DNA of 64,000 nt, from contig NZ_JAJUXH010000018.1 in assembly GCF_021390245.1 (NCBI RefSeq), forward strand, positions 124,001 through 188,000, written 5' to 3'. Below the pieces are notes generated by a model, which was not told the DNA's origin, searched no databases, and worked only from the letters and a program-made list of their open reading frames with translations. Below, piece after piece: positions 27,474-36,083 of this stretch. Made by a program: the position numbers and the translations under genes. This stretch comes from Dyadobacter sp. CY323 (GTDB lineage: Bacteria > Bacteroidota > Bacteroidia > Cytophagales > Spirosomataceae). Each line of letters begins with the position of its first letter. Positions within the stretch are counted from its first letter, which is position 1.

Positions 27474-30400
27474 TTAAAAACCAAGCTGAAGACCGACGCG
27501 GTAAGTCCTGGCAAGCGGGTAGTTATTGAGGTCAATGCCACGTATCGGACTGAACCCGGAATATTTAGTGAGCATCACCAGGTTTTCACCGGCAACATAA
27601 ACGCGCAACTTGTTGAACGCTTTAAGCTTTGCCAGCGGAATGTTGTAGGCCAGGGTCACATTGCGCAGACTCACAAAGGAACCGTCTTCAATGTAGTTGG
27701 AACTTACCCGGTTCGGAAACCCGCCATTCCTGCCGTCGGGGCGATCGATTTTGGCGATGGTATTGCTGGTTCCCGGCCCGGTCCACGCATTTCTGTAAAC
27801 ATCCAATCCGTTTTTACCATTTACCTGCGTGGTAAGGTCGATCAGGTTCAGGTTTAGAATGTCATTTCCTTGTACGCCGTTCACAAACAGGCTCAGCTCC
27901 AATCCTTTGTAAGTCAAAAGGCTGTTTACTCCGAATTCATAATCCGGATTTGGATCGCCTACAACGGTTTCGTCCAGGCCTTCTTCAAAAACGCCGTTTC
28001 CATCTACGTCGCGGTAATTTTCAAAGCCCGGGCCTGAGTTCAGGTTTTTAGCCATGTGGCCTGCGTTGTAATCTTCCTGTGTTTGCCAGAGACCGTCGAA
28101 TATATTTCCCCAGAAAACCCCGAGCGGTTCACCCTTTTTGACAATGGTGGCTGCACCGCCGTTATTCCTAAGTAAGTAGCTGCTCACCACCGGGCCGAAA
28201 AACCGGTCGGCGTCGGCCAGACGCAGGACTTTGTTGCGGTTGAAGGAAATGTTTCCGGACAGATCCCATTTAACGGCTTTGTCAAGCACTTTCCAGCTGG
28301 CCCCCAGTTCCAGTCCTTTGTTCCGTACGCTTCCGATGTTCATCAAAGCAGATGTAAAGCCACCCTGCCTTGGAATGGCCACGTTAAAAAGTAAGTCTTT
28401 GGTTACCTTATAGTAATAATCTGCTACAATGGTCAGACGGTTTCCAAAAAGGCTGATATCAATCCCTGCGTCCACCTGATCCGTACTTTCCCATTTCATG
28501 TCCTGGTTCACGATGGAGCCGGGCGCAATGCTCGTCACGAAACTGCTTCCGAAATTGTACTGACTGGTCTGTCCATACGTCTGCACATTGCGGTATAACG
28601 GGATGTCCTGGTTACCGGTACGGCCGTAGCTGGTCCGTAATTTCAGGTCGGTAATCCAGTTGTTGTCTTTCAGGAAATCCTCCTGACTAACCCGCCAGGC
28701 GAGTGCCATGGAAGGAAAAAATCCAAAACGGTGGTTGCTCCCAAAGCGGCTGGAACCGTCGTAACGCGCCGAAGCGGTGACCAGGTACTTGCTCTGATAA
28801 TCGTAATTGACTCTCCCCAGAAAAGATACGAGCGACCAGCGTGAAGTATTGGAAGATGGAAATTGCGGTGCGGAACCCAGACCAATGTTGTCGTAACCGG
28901 TAATGTTGGTAAAGAAGCCCTGGGAAGAAGTGGAGAAACTTTCCGCTTTTTCGCGCTGCACGGTAAACCCGGCAAGTGCGCTGAAATGATGGTCTTCGCC
29001 CAATGAAGTGGTGTAATTCAGGGTATTTTCATTGACCCAGTTCAAAATCTGATTCGTTCCCATGGAGGCCTCCCCACCCGTACCTCTTGAAATCACAAAA
29101 TCCGACGGGATAAATGTGTTGAGCCGGACATTGGAAATATCCGCACCCAGGGTCACCTTGGCTGTAAGGCCTTTGGCCAGGTTGTATTGCGCATAAAAGT
29201 TGCTCAGTATCCGGTTATTGGTTTTCCGGTACTTCATTCTTTCTGCCACTTCTACGGGGTTTTGTGTGCTGGGTGTTGCGTAAATGCCTGTGGTAGTCCA
29301 GACTTTGTCCTGCGACGAATAGGTACCGTCCGGATTGCGCACCGGGAGCGTGGGTACCATTGCAAGAGCGGCGTAAATTACACTGGGTTCGTCCTGACTG
29401 GTGTTGGTATGTGGAATTGCATTGTCCTGAATGTAACTCGCGATAATGGAGGTACCTATCTTAAACCGCTCGCTTGCATTGTGCTCTAAATTCAGCGACA
29501 ACGAGCCTTTCCTGAACCTGGAATTGATCACAATACCCTGCTGGTCAAAGTAGTTACCTGACAACGAAAACCGGGTTTTCTCATTTCCTCCACTGATGGA
29601 AAGGTTATGGTTCTGGATCGGTGCGGTGCGGAAGATGGCATCCTGCCAGTCTGTTCCTTCGTCCATTTGGGCGATCTGCTCGGGTGTATAGGCCCGGGAA
29701 ATCAAGCTTCCTTTTCGGAATACGGCCCAGAATTCCCTGTCCAACCGTGCCCAATCCGGCGCATTGAGCATTGGCAGCTTGCGAAGGACCTGCTGAGCCC
29801 CGTAATACATATCGTAGTTGATCTGCGTTTTTCCGGCCTTGCCTTTTTTGGTTGTCACAATCACTACGCCATTGGCACCCCTCGCTCCGTAGATCGCCGT
29901 GGCTGACGCATCTTTCAAAACCGTCATCGACTCGATGTCATCCGGATTAATAAATGCCAGCGGACTGGTTCCCTGGTTTTGTCCAAAATTACTTCCGGCA
30001 CCCACATTACCGGTACTGGAACCGGTATTGATCGGAAAACCGTCGATCACATATAATGGATCATTGCCATATTGAATGGAATTGCTGCCGCGAATTCTTA
30101 CAGTTAGATTGGCGCCCGGGGCTCCGCTTACCTGCGAAACCTGCACGCCCGCTACCCGGCCCTGGAGGCCTTCCTGCAATGTGGCGACCGGCAATTGTTT
30201 GATCTCATCATTGCTCACCAACGCAACCGAGCCCGTCAGATCGGATTTTTTCTGAATACCATAACCAACTACGATTACTTCATTCAGCGATTTCCTATCC
30301 ACTGCAAGCTTGATGTCGATCACCGTCCGGTTTCCTACGGAGGCTTGCTGTTTTTCGTAACCTACAAAACTGAAAACCAAGACGGCGTTACCATCGGGTA

Positions 30401-30623
30401 CACTGATCTCGTAGTTTCCGTCAGCATTGGTACTTGTGCCTTGTGTGCTGCCCTCGATAATAACATTTACGCCTGGCAGCGGATCGCTGGTCTCCGCATC
30501 CAGGACCTGACCTTTAACAACCTGCAATGCAACTTCCGTTGAAGATGCAAGTGCCTGTTTAGCCGAAATTGCAACCAGACCTGCAGATAGGATCAGGAAA
30601 AAAAGTTGAAGAAATTTCCTCAT
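27474..30623 (-). CDS. SusC/RagA-family TonB-linked outer-membrane transporter
   Basis: 1049 residues, full length. A signal peptide (residues 1-26) is followed by a carboxypeptidase-regulatory-like domain (KGQVLDAETSDPLPGVNVII, about 38-115), the TonB box region (SLNEVIVVGYGIQKK), the plug domain (to about 240) and a 22-strand-type barrel ending in the aromatic-terminated RTYRVGLQLGF. It imports a ligand bound by SusD, driven by TonB. It is the first gene of the operon, just behind the promoter at 30650-30679. Confidence 0.97.
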   Translation of the reverse strand: MRKFLQLFFLILSAGLVAISAKQALASSTEVALQVVKGQVLDAETSDPLPGVNVIIEGSTQGTSTNADGNYEISVPDGNAVLVFSFVGYEKQQASVGNRTVIDIKLAVDRKSLNEVIVVGYGIQKKSDLTGSVALVSNDEIKQLPVATLQEGLQGRVAGVQVSQVSGAPGANLTVRIRGSNSIQYGNDPLYVIDGFPINTGSSTGNVGAGSNFGQNQGTSPLAFINPDDIESMTVLKDASATAIYGARGANGVVIVTTKKGKAGKTQINYDMYYGAQQVLRKLPMLNAPDWARLDREFWAVFRKGSLISRAYTPEQIAQMDEGTDWQDAIFRTAPIQNHNLSISGGNEKTRFSLSGNYFDQQGIVINSRFRKGSLSLNLEHNASERFKIGTSIIASYIQDNAIPHTNTSQDEPSVIYAALAMVPTLPVRNPDGTYSSQDKVWTTTGIYATPSTQNPVEVAERMKYRKTNNRILSNFYAQYNLAKGLTAKVTLGADISNVRLNTFIPSDFVISRGTGGEASMGTNQILNWVNENTLNYTTSLGEDHHFSALAGFTVQREKAESFSTSSQGFFTNITGYDNIGLGSAPQFPSSNTSRWSLVSFLGRVNYDYQSKYLVTASARYDGSSRFGSNHRFGFFPSMALAWRVSQEDFLKDNNWITDLKLRTSYGRTGNQDIPLYRNVQTYGQTSQYNFGSSFVTSIAPGSIVNQDMKWESTDQVDAGIDISLFGNRLTIVADYYYKVTKDLLFNVAIPRQGGFTSALMNIGSVRNKGLELGASWKVLDKAVKWDLSGNISFNRNKVLRLADADRFFGPVVSSYLLRNNGGAATIVKKGEPLGVFWGNIFDGLWQTQEDYNAGHMAKNLNSGPGFENYRDVDGNGVFEEGLDETVVGDPNPDYEFGVNSLLTYKGLELSLFVNGVQGNDILNLNLIDLTTQVNGKNGLDVYRNAWTGPGTSNTIAKIDRPDGRNGGFPNRVSSNYIEDGSFVSLRNVTLAYNIPLAKLKAFNKLRVYVAGENLVMLTKYSGFSPIRGIDLNNYPLARTYRVGLQLGF

Positions 30624-30649
30624 ACAATTCTAAATTTAGTTTTCTATTC

Positions 30650-30679
30650 CAAATATAGAACAGTAAGAGTAGAAGACAA
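30650..30679 (-). promoter_or_regulatory. Bacteroidota-type promoter of the catabolic operon
   Basis: On the minus strand, TATATTTG (30657-30650) matches the TAnnTTTG -7 consensus, and TTG (30679-30677) lies 19 bases upstream, the spacing expected for Bacteroidota. The box sits 27-34 bases before the SusC start. Confidence 0.7.
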
Positions 30680-30791
30680 GAGGAGTATTGAATTTTTTTA
30701 TCAAAAAATAAAAATATAACACGAATAGATCCTTGATCGATGATCTCGGGTCCAGAAAACCCCTGAACGTTCAACAGTTGAGATTTCCAAA

Positions 30792-30841
30792 AAAATAATC
30801 AGACGCTTGCCGGGTGTAACGGGCATGCGCCTGATTATTAT
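30792..30841 (-). terminator. Rho-independent terminator of the IclR gene
   Basis: Stem AATAATCAG (30794-30802 with 30831-30839), a second inner pairing of CGGGCATGCGC type, and on the minus strand a run of eight T after the stem. It lies about 30 bases after the IclR stop and isolates that gene from the SusC operon. Confidence 0.88.
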
Positions 30842-30869
30842 AATGATGCGTTGTGTAGTCCTAGGTGTA

Positions 30870-31676
30870 TCAGGCTACGTAGTAACCGAGCCTTTGAGAG
30901 ATTCGTTGGGCATGTTCCTTTATCACATTACCTGTGTGTTCAAAGGAGTCGGCAGGTAAACGGTCGGCAGGGCCCGTGATCCAGATTGCTGCAATCGGGT
31001 AGCCATTTCTGTCGAAAACCGGGGCGCCGACGCAATGCATTCCGTCTACTTCCTCGCCCAGATCAATGGAGAAACCTTTTTCTTTTACGACGTCCAGCAC
31101 ATTGTTGAAATCCGCCAGCGTAACAATCGTGCGGTTGGTGAACCTTCGAAATTCGAGCTCTGCGCAGATCTGGTTTCGGGTAGCCTCCGGCAAGAAAGCC
31201 ATCATTGCTTTGCTCGGAGCAGCAGTATGCATCCAGAACCGGGTGCCGATATCCACCCAGAATTTGAAAGAGTGCAGTCCGGGTATCTGTTCCAAAACAA
31301 TGCCTTCCCGGTTGAGCAGCACGCCCATCAAAACGGTTTCTTTCACTTCATCCCTCAATTCCCTTAATATGTCGAGCGATTTTTCAACCAAATTCTGATC
31401 ACTTACGGCAGCGTATCCAAGCGAAAGTAATTTCCCGGAAACAGTAAATGCCTTAGAACTTTCGTCCCGGTTGAGGTAACCGAAATTGAGCAGGGTAGTC
31501 GCGATCCGGAACGTACTATTTTTAGGAAATTGTAATTTGTTACTGATCTCCGTGATGCCCAGGCCCGTTGGAAACTGAACAAGGAGTTCCAGCAGCTGCA
31601 AAGCCCTTTCCAGGTTCGGTACATGGTATTTTGACCCTTCTGAACTTTCAATTTCTTCAATAGCCTGCTCATTCAT
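30870..31676 (-). CDS. IclR-family transcriptional regulator
   Basis: 268 residues. The N-terminal winged helix-turn-helix is residues 20-80 (ALQLLELLVQFPTGLGITEI, LQFPKNSTFRIATTLLNFGY) and the C-terminal effector domain is residues 95-265, with the typical GTRFWMHTAAPSKAMMAFLP and GFSIDLGEEVDGMHCVGAPV. It lies directly upstream of the SusC-led operon, on the same strand but with its own terminator, and is the likely regulator of that operon. IclR proteins bind a small metabolite, often an aldehyde or acid. Confidence 0.94.
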   Translation of the reverse strand: MNEQAIEEIESSEGSKYHVPNLERALQLLELLVQFPTGLGITEISNKLQFPKNSTFRIATTLLNFGYLNRDESSKAFTVSGKLLSLGYAAVSDQNLVEKSLDILRELRDEVKETVLMGVLLNREGIVLEQIPGLHSFKFWVDIGTRFWMHTAAPSKAMMAFLPEATRNQICAELEFRRFTNRTIVTLADFNNVLDVVKEKGFSIDLGEEVDGMHCVGAPVFDRNGYPIAAIWITGPADRLPADSFEHTGNVIKEHAQRISQRLGYYVA

Positions 31677-31865
31677 GGAGTAACATTTATTTCTTGGGAC
31701 GTGGTAATGCCGTTGATCGATCCGTAAATATAAGTTTCCAAAATGATTTTCAACAAACCGTACCGTTATTGCGGACTATGAAGCAATATCGATTAGTTAA
31801 GCAATCTATTTCAACTTCCATAGTTGCTATGCTACATAACGTATGCAATTAACGAAGAGACTGAC

Positions 31866-31934
31866 CATTTTTCATTTTAACCACGGAATTAGCGTACTCC
31901 AATCAATTACTATCATCCGTATACAATTAATTAC
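31866..31934. repeat. Direct repeat, left copy, at the 3' end of the FtsX permease gene
   Basis: About 69 bases, starting CATTTTTCATTTTAACCACG and containing AGCGTACTCCAATCA and ACTATCATCCGTATACA. It differs at only a few positions from the copy at 34607-34676. The FtsX stop codon lies inside the right end of this copy. Confidence 0.9.
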
Positions 31935-34327
31935 TCACTTTTTAAACTCTTCACAGGGTCCAGCAGCGCTGCCTTAATTGCCTGGTAACTCACAGTAAGC
32001 ATGGTAATCAGCATTGCACCCGATGCCGCAGCGGCGAAAACCCACCACGACATTTCGGTACGGTATTCGTATTTTAAAAGCCAGGCACTCAGGAAATAAT
32101 AGGCAACAGGTGCCGAAATCACGCAGGATAAAATCACCAGTTTCACAAAATCGCCAGAGAGTAATGCCCAGAGATTTGCCACGGACGCTCCCAATACTTT
32201 CCGGACCCCTATTTCCTTGGTGCGCTGCTCAGCCGTAAAGGAAGCTAACCCGAATAATCCGAGGCAACTGATTAAAACAGCCAGGATTGCAAATGCGGCT
32301 GCAAGCCTGGCAATGCGTTCTTCCGTTGCAAATTTGAGTGCATATTGCTGATCGGTGAACTTATAATCAAAAGGGCTTCCGGGGTTGAAGTTCCTGAAAA
32401 CGGTCCCGACTTTTGCCAGTGAACTGGTGGCCGATTGGTGCGGGTTCAGCTTGATGTTAATGACATTGGCCCAGTTGTAGTCGAGCATGAATACCGTAGG
32501 ATAAACCGGCTCAAAGGGCGAACCCATTACCATATCCTTAATTACGCCTACCACGGTAAATGGCTTCCCCTGCCACTTCATGATCTTACCGACGATTTCA
32601 GAGGGATGTTTCAGGCCCATGTATTTCACAGCCTTTTCATTAAGCACCATTCCCGATGAGTCCGTGGCAAATTCTCTCGACAAATCGCGTCCCTCAATAA
32701 ATTCCCAGCCGACGGTTTTACCAAAATCATGGCTCACTGCAATCGTTCCGAAGTTTTCCTTGAAATTCGGATCCTTTCCTTCCCAGTCAAATCCGCCATT
32801 GGAAGAGTTCATATCCGTTGTCGGCGTTGACGAAGTGGACATATTTACTACCGCGCCGGTTTTGAGCAAATCACTTCTTAATGCATTGTAATGCCCATAC
32901 AGTTCGGGCGTATTCATGTTAACGGTAATCAGCCCGCTACGATCATAACCAATAGGCCGGTTTTTGGCATGCTGGATTTGCTTGAAAACAATAATGGTCC
33001 CAATGATAAGGGTAACCGAAACGGTGAATTGCAACACGACAAGCACCTTGCGTGGAACTGCGGCATAACGGCCTACATTGATGATTCCTTTCAAAACTTT
33101 TACGGGCTGAAAAGACGAGAGGTAAATGGCAGGATATATCCCGGAGAAAATGCCGGTTATCAGCGTAAATGCAACCCCTGACAACCAAAACCAGGCATTA
33201 TCGAACGGAAAAGCTATTTTTTTGTCTGCTACCTCATTGAAAAAAGGCAAAATGACGATGACCAGCAATATGGAAAGCACGAAAGCCAGGGCCACAACCA
33301 TCAGTGATTCTGTAAAAAACTGGTTGATGAGCTGCGTGCGGTACGATCCGACCGCTTTGCGAATGCCTACTTCCTTGGCACGTTTCTCCGAGCGGGCCGT
33401 ACTCAGGTTCATGAAGTTAATGGACGCGAGAAGCAGCACAAAGACTCCGATGATGCCAAACAGCCACACGTACTGGATCCGTCCGTCGAGGTTCCCGGCT
33501 TTGTCCCAGCCACTATACAAATGCCATTTTTGCATGGGTTGGAGGAAGATCTCGGGTTTATAAAATGCTGCCTCGGGAGCATGTTCCAGCTTTAAATTCC
33601 GGATCTTTTCTGAAACCGTTTCAACGTTTGAGTTGGGACTGATCTGTACCAGTGTCTGCCACGAATTGTTATTCCATTCATCGTTTTCAACGGCCGTTTT
33701 TACCCAATTTTGCGTCGCAACATACAAACTCCATGGCGCGATAAATGAAAGATCCCTGAACTCGGTGTTATTAGGAAGATCCTCGTAAACACCTGTAACC
33801 CTGAGGTTCATGCGATTATCCAGCTTCACGATCTTGTCCATCGGATTCTCTGTCCCGAACAATGCCTGCGCAACAGACGCTGACAACATAATGGAATTCT
33901 GATCTTTAAGCCCGGCTCGTGTGCCTTGTTTCATGTTCAGAGAAAACATGTGAGGTGCTTCGGCGCTCAGGTAATTGCCCTTTCTGGTAAATTTCCTGTC
34001 GCCGTAAGCCAGGATATGCTCACTGTTCCAGGACGACATGATGACGTATTCAAAATCGTCCGCAAACTTTAAACCAAGCTCTTTTCCCATCGGCGCAGGC
34101 ATGTACTCGCCGTAAAAGATCTCATTATTAAAAGCACCTTTCTGCATGACCTTGGCAATGCGATCATAATTCTTGTGGTACCTGTCGAAAGCAAATTCAT
34201 CGTGAATCCACAACCCGATCAGCATTGCCACAGCCATCCCCAGACCCAGGCCACCAATGTTTATGGCCGAATAACCTCTATTTTTAGTAAGGTTCCTGAA
34301 CGCGATTTTTAGATAATTTTTTAGCAT
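31931..34327 (-). CDS. FtsX/MacB-type ABC transporter permease
   Basis: 798 residues from ATG 34327 (MLKNYLKIAFRNLTKNRGYS), the conserved start of this family; the frame stays open 34 codons further up, but that part is not conserved. It has two FtsX domains: a helix at 21-42, a periplasmic MacB region, helices at about 290-430 with KRAKEVGIRKAVGSYR, then a second periplasmic domain and the C-terminal helices with RTKEIGVRKVLGASVAN. The substrate is unknown; these proteins mostly mediate antimicrobial peptide or lipid export with an ATPase encoded elsewhere. It sits between two copies of a 70-bp repeat and behind a palindromic operator. Confidence 0.93.
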   Translation of the reverse strand: MLKNYLKIAFRNLTKNRGYSAINIGGLGLGMAVAMLIGLWIHDEFAFDRYHKNYDRIAKVMQKGAFNNEIFYGEYMPAPMGKELGLKFADDFEYVIMSSWNSEHILAYGDRKFTRKGNYLSAEAPHMFSLNMKQGTRAGLKDQNSIMLSASVAQALFGTENPMDKIVKLDNRMNLRVTGVYEDLPNNTEFRDLSFIAPWSLYVATQNWVKTAVENDEWNNNSWQTLVQISPNSNVETVSEKIRNLKLEHAPEAAFYKPEIFLQPMQKWHLYSGWDKAGNLDGRIQYVWLFGIIGVFVLLLASINFMNLSTARSEKRAKEVGIRKAVGSYRTQLINQFFTESLMVVALAFVLSILLVIVILPFFNEVADKKIAFPFDNAWFWLSGVAFTLITGIFSGIYPAIYLSSFQPVKVLKGIINVGRYAAVPRKVLVVLQFTVSVTLIIGTIIVFKQIQHAKNRPIGYDRSGLITVNMNTPELYGHYNALRSDLLKTGAVVNMSTSSTPTTDMNSSNGGFDWEGKDPNFKENFGTIAVSHDFGKTVGWEFIEGRDLSREFATDSSGMVLNEKAVKYMGLKHPSEIVGKIMKWQGKPFTVVGVIKDMVMGSPFEPVYPTVFMLDYNWANVINIKLNPHQSATSSLAKVGTVFRNFNPGSPFDYKFTDQQYALKFATEERIARLAAAFAILAVLISCLGLFGLASFTAEQRTKEIGVRKVLGASVANLWALLSGDFVKLVILSCVISAPVAYYFLSAWLLKYEYRTEMSWWVFAAAASGAMLITMLTVSYQAIKAALLDPVKSLKSE

Positions 34328-34570
34328 ATCAATACCGGATAAAGGATGAGAAGAATGGCCATTGTCCCATTGGCTGGCTTCATGTGTTCGCCTGATATAT
34401 CTGGGTTTGAAAATCCCAGCACTTCCCACCAGTAGTCGCGGCGGGCTTTTTTAGGCCGGCAATTTGTTTTTAAAACTTCTACTTTTGCTGATTAAAATGT
34501 CGAGCCAGAAATGCAAAGGGATAACAACACATTGATTGAGTGATATTTAGATTTACTATACTTCTAGGTT

Positions 34571-34590
34571 AATGTCCGATACCGGACATT
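34571..34590. promoter_or_regulatory. Perfect palindromic operator AATGTCCG-ATAC-CGGACATT
   Basis: Two 8-base arms, perfectly inverted, around a 4-base centre, about 245 bases upstream of the FtsX permease start. The shape is that of a dimeric regulator site. No -24/-12 or -33/-7 promoter was identified between it and the gene. Confidence 0.6.
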
Positions 34591-34606
34591 TGAATGTTCG
34601 CTAAAT

Positions 34607-34676
34607 CATTTTTCATTTTAACCACGGTATTAGCGTACTCCAATCATTTACTATCATCCGTATACACTCTAATTAC
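34607..34676. repeat. Direct repeat, right copy, upstream of the FtsX permease gene
   Basis: Partner of the copy at 31866-31934. Begins CATTTTTCATTTTAACCACG and ends TCTAATTAC. Here it is not attached to any gene end. Confidence 0.9.
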
Positions 34677-34747
34677 AACTGGCTAATTTACAACTGGTTA
34701 AAATAGTCATCTGGGAATCGGTTCGACACTTGTTCGGCTCTGGGTAC

Positions 34748-34785
34748 AAAGTCCCTTCAACGCAAAAGTTGAGGGGACTTTTTGT
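34748..34785 (+). terminator. Strong stem-loop terminator
   Basis: AAAGTCCCTTCAAC (34748-34761), loop GCAAAA, GTTGAGGGGACTTT (34768-34781), then T-rich. Nothing recognisable precedes it on the plus strand, so it may be left from a lost gene. It shields the downstream operon at 35115. Confidence 0.75.
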
Positions 34786-35114
34786 TTTTATCGCCAAAAA
34801 ACTCTGGAATTACAGCCTGTTAATGGTCTCAAAAAAAAGACCACCTTGGAATTAACTAATGTAAGTGTTTGGAAATTTCCGTTCGACGGGTGAAGCAGAA
34901 GGTACGGGGCGAGGTCGTGAAACGGTAAGTTTAGAAAAAGCAAAAAGCAGATTTTCTTAAAAAGCACTTCTAAAACCTGTCCCTTCCAAAACATTTTGCG
35001 GAATATGGGACTTCATCAATGGATGTTGGTTCATTTTAGTAATAAATTATTGACCGGGCTGCGATTGTCTGAAATTCAATTTTAAACAAGTGTAGTTTGA
35101 TTGTAAGTTAGAAC
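34786..35114. other. Intergenic, no gene recognised
   Basis: About 330 bases between the terminator and the AurF-like gene. A 68-codon open frame on the minus strand (34788-34994) shows no family features. The promoter of the downstream four-gene operon should be here; no convincing TTG/TAnnTTTG pair was found. Confidence 0.5.
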
Positions 35115-36083
35115 ATGAATGAAATTGATAATGGCCCCCGCATTAAGGTTAATCATAAAAAGCGGGTGAATAAACTGATAAACATGAACGAGATGGATTC
35201 TGTCACCTTTGAAGGGCATGTTGAGCGCATGATTCAACTTAGCAAAGAGAAACCTTTACTGCCGGAAACCTATATTCCTTGGGAGGACGAGCCGGATCAG
35301 GACACGTTGTTTATGCCTGAAAAGCTGGTTTCCCTTGAAGGACATACCTTGTGGAACACGCTTTCCAGAGCACAGCAAATTGAAATAGGCAAGCTGGAAG
35401 TGGTGCAGGTCATGTATTCTTATGCCTGGTCCGAAACTCTTGCCTGTTATTTTTTCAACCGTCACCTCCTGACTTTAAATCCGGATTCCGTTGAATACCG
35501 CTTTTTAATCCGGGAAATCATAGAAGAATTCAGGCATCAGGAGATGTTTGGAATGGCGATCCGCAAACTCGACCGAAAGCCGGTAATGCCAACCCGGCTG
35601 CATCAATTTCTTGGAAATTTCACAGTCAAATGGCTTCCGTCCTCACTGGTTTTTATGTCTGTATTGTCCATTGAATTAATGGCCGATATCTATGCAAAAC
35701 ACATCAGAAAGGACGAAAAGGTATATTCCGTGATGCGGAAATCGTCGGAACTGCATCACATTGAGGAAGGCAGACATATTTTTTACACGGAGACCTGGCT
35801 AAAAAAGTTTACGCAAAACGCCGGTTTTTTTAAGGCCAGCTCATATAGCATTATGGTCATGCTGAATGTCTACTTCATGCGCACTCTTTACGTACAAAAG
35901 ACATTTTTTGAGCAGATCGGTGTGAGCGATCCGAAGTTATATTATCGGGAAGCATTGAAAAATTATAACATCAAATTTGTGGAACACGCACTGGGGGCGA
36001 CTGTTGAGTTTGTAAAAGGTTTCAACGGCTTTAACTGGCTGACAAAACCTTTATGGAATTGGGTCTTAAATGTGAAGCCATGA
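35115..36083 (+). CDS. AurF-like diiron oxygenase
   Basis: 322 residues, similar to the p-aminobenzoate N-oxygenase AurF family. The metal-binding pattern is complete: Glu107 (SETLA), Glu138 and His141 in IEEFRHQE, Glu187 (SIELMAD), and His214, Glu218, His221 in HHIEEGRH. The spacing E-x2-H, then E and H 27 residues apart, then E+4 and H+3, fits the family. AurF oxidises arylamines to nitro groups, but relatives hydroxylate other substrates, so the substrate is open. It is the first gene of a four-gene operon; its stop overlaps the start of the ketosynthase gene (ATGA). Confidence 0.85.
   Translation: MNEIDNGPRIKVNHKKRVNKLINMNEMDSVTFEGHVERMIQLSKEKPLLPETYIPWEDEPDQDTLFMPEKLVSLEGHTLWNTLSRAQQIEIGKLEVVQVMYSYAWSETLACYFFNRHLLTLNPDSVEYRFLIREIIEEFRHQEMFGMAIRKLDRKPVMPTRLHQFLGNFTVKWLPSSLVFMSVLSIELMADIYAKHIRKDEKVYSVMRKSSELHHIEEGRHIFYTETWLKKFTQNAGFFKASSYSIMVMLNVYFMRTLYVQKTFFEQIGVSDPKLYYREALKNYNIKFVEHALGATVEFVKGFNGFNWLTKPLWNWVLNVKP

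Noticed and set aside
34700..34745. GGTTCGA and the following bases before the terminator looked like a tRNA or tmRNA 3' end
   Set aside because: No T-arm pairing or acceptor stem can be formed, and no CCA end is present.
34788..34994. A 68-codon frame on the minus strand
   Set aside because: Low-complexity composition, no start context and no recognisable domain.
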